From positions 248,001 to 312,000 of the forward strand of contig CANLLN010000001.1 of assembly GCA_947491945.1 (NCBI GenBank): a stretch of DNA of 64,000 nt, in the 5' to 3' direction. The notes beneath the pieces are model-generated. The model made no database searches. It was not told the origin of the DNA and worked only from the letters and a program-made list of their open reading frames with translations. Origin of the DNA: an uncultured Carboxylicivirga sp. (lineage in GTDB: Bacteria > Bacteroidota > Bacteroidia > Bacteroidales > Marinilabiliaceae). The first letter of the stretch is position 1; every line of letters begins with the position of its first letter. Made by a program: the position numbers and the translations under genes. Below, one piece after another: positions 62,136-64,000 of this stretch.

Positions 62136-63869
62136 ATGAAGAAGTTATTATTAATTTGTTCTTTGTTAGTTTTAGTTAGTCAGTGGATAGTAAGTCAGGA
62201 CAATGTTGCTAGTTTGATGCAGCAACTTAAAATTGCAACCGAGAGTGCAAAAAAAATACAATTATACTTGAAGTTATCAAGGGCACATTGGACTCTCGAT
62301 TATGATAAAAGTAAGTTGTATGCACAACGGGCAACAGCTTTAGCTAAGGAGGAGAAGAATACCTTTGCGCTAGCTCAGAGTTACTCTTGCGTAGGCTCGT
62401 TATATAATAATCATCAACAGTATATACCCGCCATCAGGAAGTTAGAAAAAGCCATTGCTTTGTACGATGAAGACTTTTGCTCGGAGGAGGTAGGCTATGA
62501 CTACCTGCAACTGGCAGCCTCATATAAAAATATAGGTGATTACGCAACAGGTTTAGAAAGAGCCTTTAAGGCTAATGATATTTACATAAAGCTAAATGAT
62601 CAGGATGGTTTGCGTCGAGTAAGCAATTTACTGGGTAGTTTGTATCGCTATTTGGGTAATTATGATAAGTCGATTTATTATTATTCAAAAAGCCTGGAAA
62701 TTAGTGAACTGCAAGGATATCAACCGGGAATAGCAGCTGCATTAAACAATTGGGGGCTGGTGCATAAGTTGCAGGGAAATAGTAAGATGGCATTGGAGTG
62801 CTATAAAAGAAGTGGAGCCATTGAAAAGAAATTGGGCGACAAGCGTGGAATGGGTATTTACTACAATAACGTTGGCATTATCTATATGGAAAAAGGGATG
62901 CTGGATAGTGCGTTTGTTTATTTTAAAAGTGCCCAGGCTCTTCGAGAGGAAGTTGACGATGAGAAAGGAATGGCAAACGTATATGATAATTTTGGCGATT
63001 ATTATCAAAAGACCGGTAACCTAAAGAAGGCGGAAGAATATTATATTATGTGCATCGATCTTGCTCAAAAGCTTAATTTGGTCAGGCTTCAGGGGGTTGC
63101 CTATCAATCGCTTACAGATGTGTATAGGAAAAGCAATAACTATAAGGAAGCTTTTTGGGCTCATAAGCGTTTTAAACAGTTAAGCGATAGCTTGTATAAC
63201 ACTAATCGATTAATGGAGTATGCACAGCTGGAGATGCAAAATGAAATGAAAGAAAGCCACGCAGAGCAGGAGCTTAACGACCAACGGGAACACTTTATCT
63301 ATTGTGTAGTCATTGGTTTATTTCTGATTTTATTAATGGTTTTTATCATTCTTCACCAAAAGCAACGGGGTAATTCGATTCGGCAAAAGTTACGGGCAGC
63401 CAAATTAGTTGAGAAGCAGAAAGAGATTAAGTGCGCACTTGAGAGAAAAGATAAAGAGTTGGTGGCTTTTTCTATGAACATTGCTCAGTTTCATGAATTA
63501 AATTTATCGGTGATAAATAAGCTTGAAACAGCCATTGAAACTTTAAAAAAGGATAATAAGCCAATTATTCAAAATATTATTAATGAAATAAGATCCGATC
63601 TGAATCATAGTTCATGGGAGGAGTTTGAGTTACGCTTTTTACAAGTTCATCAAAGTTTTTATGATAATTTAATGAGTCAATTTCCTTCCTTATCGAAGAA
63701 TGAAAAACGCCTTTGTGCATTCTTAAGGTTAGATATGTCAACCAAGGAAATTTCTGCCATTACCGGGCAAACACCCCATACTGTTAACGTGGCAAGAACT
63801 CGTTTACGTAAAAAACTTAATCTGGTTAATACTGATGTTTCTTTGAATGAATTCCTGATTTCTTATTGA
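62136..63869 (+). CDS. TPR-repeat membrane regulator with C-terminal LuxR-like HTH
   Basis: This 577-residue protein has a signal peptide or first helix (MKKLLLICSLLVLVSQW), about seven tetratricopeptide repeats (such as YDKSIYYYSKSLEISELQGY, NNWGLVHKLQGNSKMALECY; about 45-345), a membrane helix (YCVVIGLFLILLMVFIILH, about 389-407), a coiled coil and a C-terminal HTH (LSKNEKRLCAFLRLDMSTKEI, TPHTVNVARTRLRKKLN). The TPR part is periplasmic and the HTH cytoplasmic, so it may relay an envelope signal to DNA. Many Bacteroidota have this layout. Divergent position makes the large operon a likely target. Confidence 0.88.
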   Translation: MKKLLLICSLLVLVSQWIVSQDNVASLMQQLKIATESAKKIQLYLKLSRAHWTLDYDKSKLYAQRATALAKEEKNTFALAQSYSCVGSLYNNHQQYIPAIRKLEKAIALYDEDFCSEEVGYDYLQLAASYKNIGDYATGLERAFKANDIYIKLNDQDGLRRVSNLLGSLYRYLGNYDKSIYYYSKSLEISELQGYQPGIAAALNNWGLVHKLQGNSKMALECYKRSGAIEKKLGDKRGMGIYYNNVGIIYMEKGMLDSAFVYFKSAQALREEVDDEKGMANVYDNFGDYYQKTGNLKKAEEYYIMCIDLAQKLNLVRLQGVAYQSLTDVYRKSNNYKEAFWAHKRFKQLSDSLYNTNRLMEYAQLEMQNEMKESHAEQELNDQREHFIYCVVIGLFLILLMVFIILHQKQRGNSIRQKLRAAKLVEKQKEIKCALERKDKELVAFSMNIAQFHELNLSVINKLETAIETLKKDNKPIIQNIINEIRSDLNHSSWEEFELRFLQVHQSFYDNLMSQFPSLSKNEKRLCAFLRLDMSTKEISAITGQTPHTVNVARTRLRKKLNLVNTDVSLNEFLISY

Positions 63870-64000
63870 TTGATATTCAATAATATGAATCTAATTGTAT
63901 GCTAAATGTATCACTCGCGTATTGTCATTGTATGCCATGATTTTTTAGACAGTTAGATTTTAGTATACATTTTCGCAGGGCACAGAACAACCAAAGCCCA

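Overview
The window reads as chromosomal DNA of a polysaccharide-degrading, probably marine and at least facultatively anaerobic member of the Bacteroidota. The evidence is a SusC/SusD pair, a hybrid two-component regulator, type IX secretion (T9SS) C-terminal domains, lipoprotein signals ending in Cys, Bacteroidota-type -7 elements (TAnnTTTG) and almost no Shine-Dalgarno sequences. No tRNA, rRNA, CRISPR array or intact insertion sequence was seen. Base composition changes along the window: the first 8 kb are visibly the most AT-rich, the sugar locus is intermediate, and the long minus-strand operon is richest in G+C.

Region 1 (1-7.4 kb). A tight five-gene minus-strand operon encodes a small Xre-type HTH protein, a histidine kinase with an extra N-terminal MORC/Hsp90-like ATPase domain, a receiver-domain protein, an unrecognised protein, and an N6-adenine DNA methyltransferase. 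Genes are 3-4 nt apart, or overlap as ATGA. This is a candidate two-component-controlled DNA-modification or defence system. A partial gene lies at the left edge. On the right are a reading frame broken at an A8 tract and a gene-poor stretch with two related hairpins.

Region 2 (8.1-34.9 kb). A polysaccharide utilisation locus (PUL) contains a hybrid regulator (HTCS), two divergent T9SS-type proteins (a clan GH-A hydrolase with duplicated binding modules and a beta-helix protein), and a plus-strand operon: susC, susD, a surface glycan-binding-type lipoprotein, two clan GH-A hydrolases, GH2, two sulfatases, GH2 and a third sulfatase. The substrate is probably a sulfated, galactose-rich polysaccharide, but no standard endo-acting galactanase is present. 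A diverged direct repeat flanks the whole PUL. Three 20-21 bp-spaced repeats upstream of susC look like the HTCS operator. The T9SS-type hydrolase has an in-frame stop inside its sorting domain.

Region 3 (35.4-61.8 kb). Twenty-one minus-strand genes follow one another with gaps of at most 24 nt. They encode Fe-S proteins, a radical SAM enzyme, a DUF116-polyprenyl-diphosphate-synthase fusion, two terpene-cyclase/prenyltransferase-fold proteins (one with the class II DXDD motif), five PQQ-like propeller proteins, an NHL-type propeller, a NapH/NosR-like membrane Fe-S protein with a Tat-type ferredoxin, a HydC-HydB-like NADH oxidoreductase fusion plus an Fe-S partner, a MacB/LolCDE-type ABC exporter, a GT4 glycosyltransferase and a LytS/LytTR pair. 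I read this as one undescribed system that makes and exports an isoprenoid-derived molecule and couples NADH oxidation to an envelope electron-transfer chain. This is the strongest candidate for new biology here.

Region 4 (61.8-64 kb). A divergent TPR/transmembrane/HTH regulator gene faces the operon across a 327-bp intergenic region.
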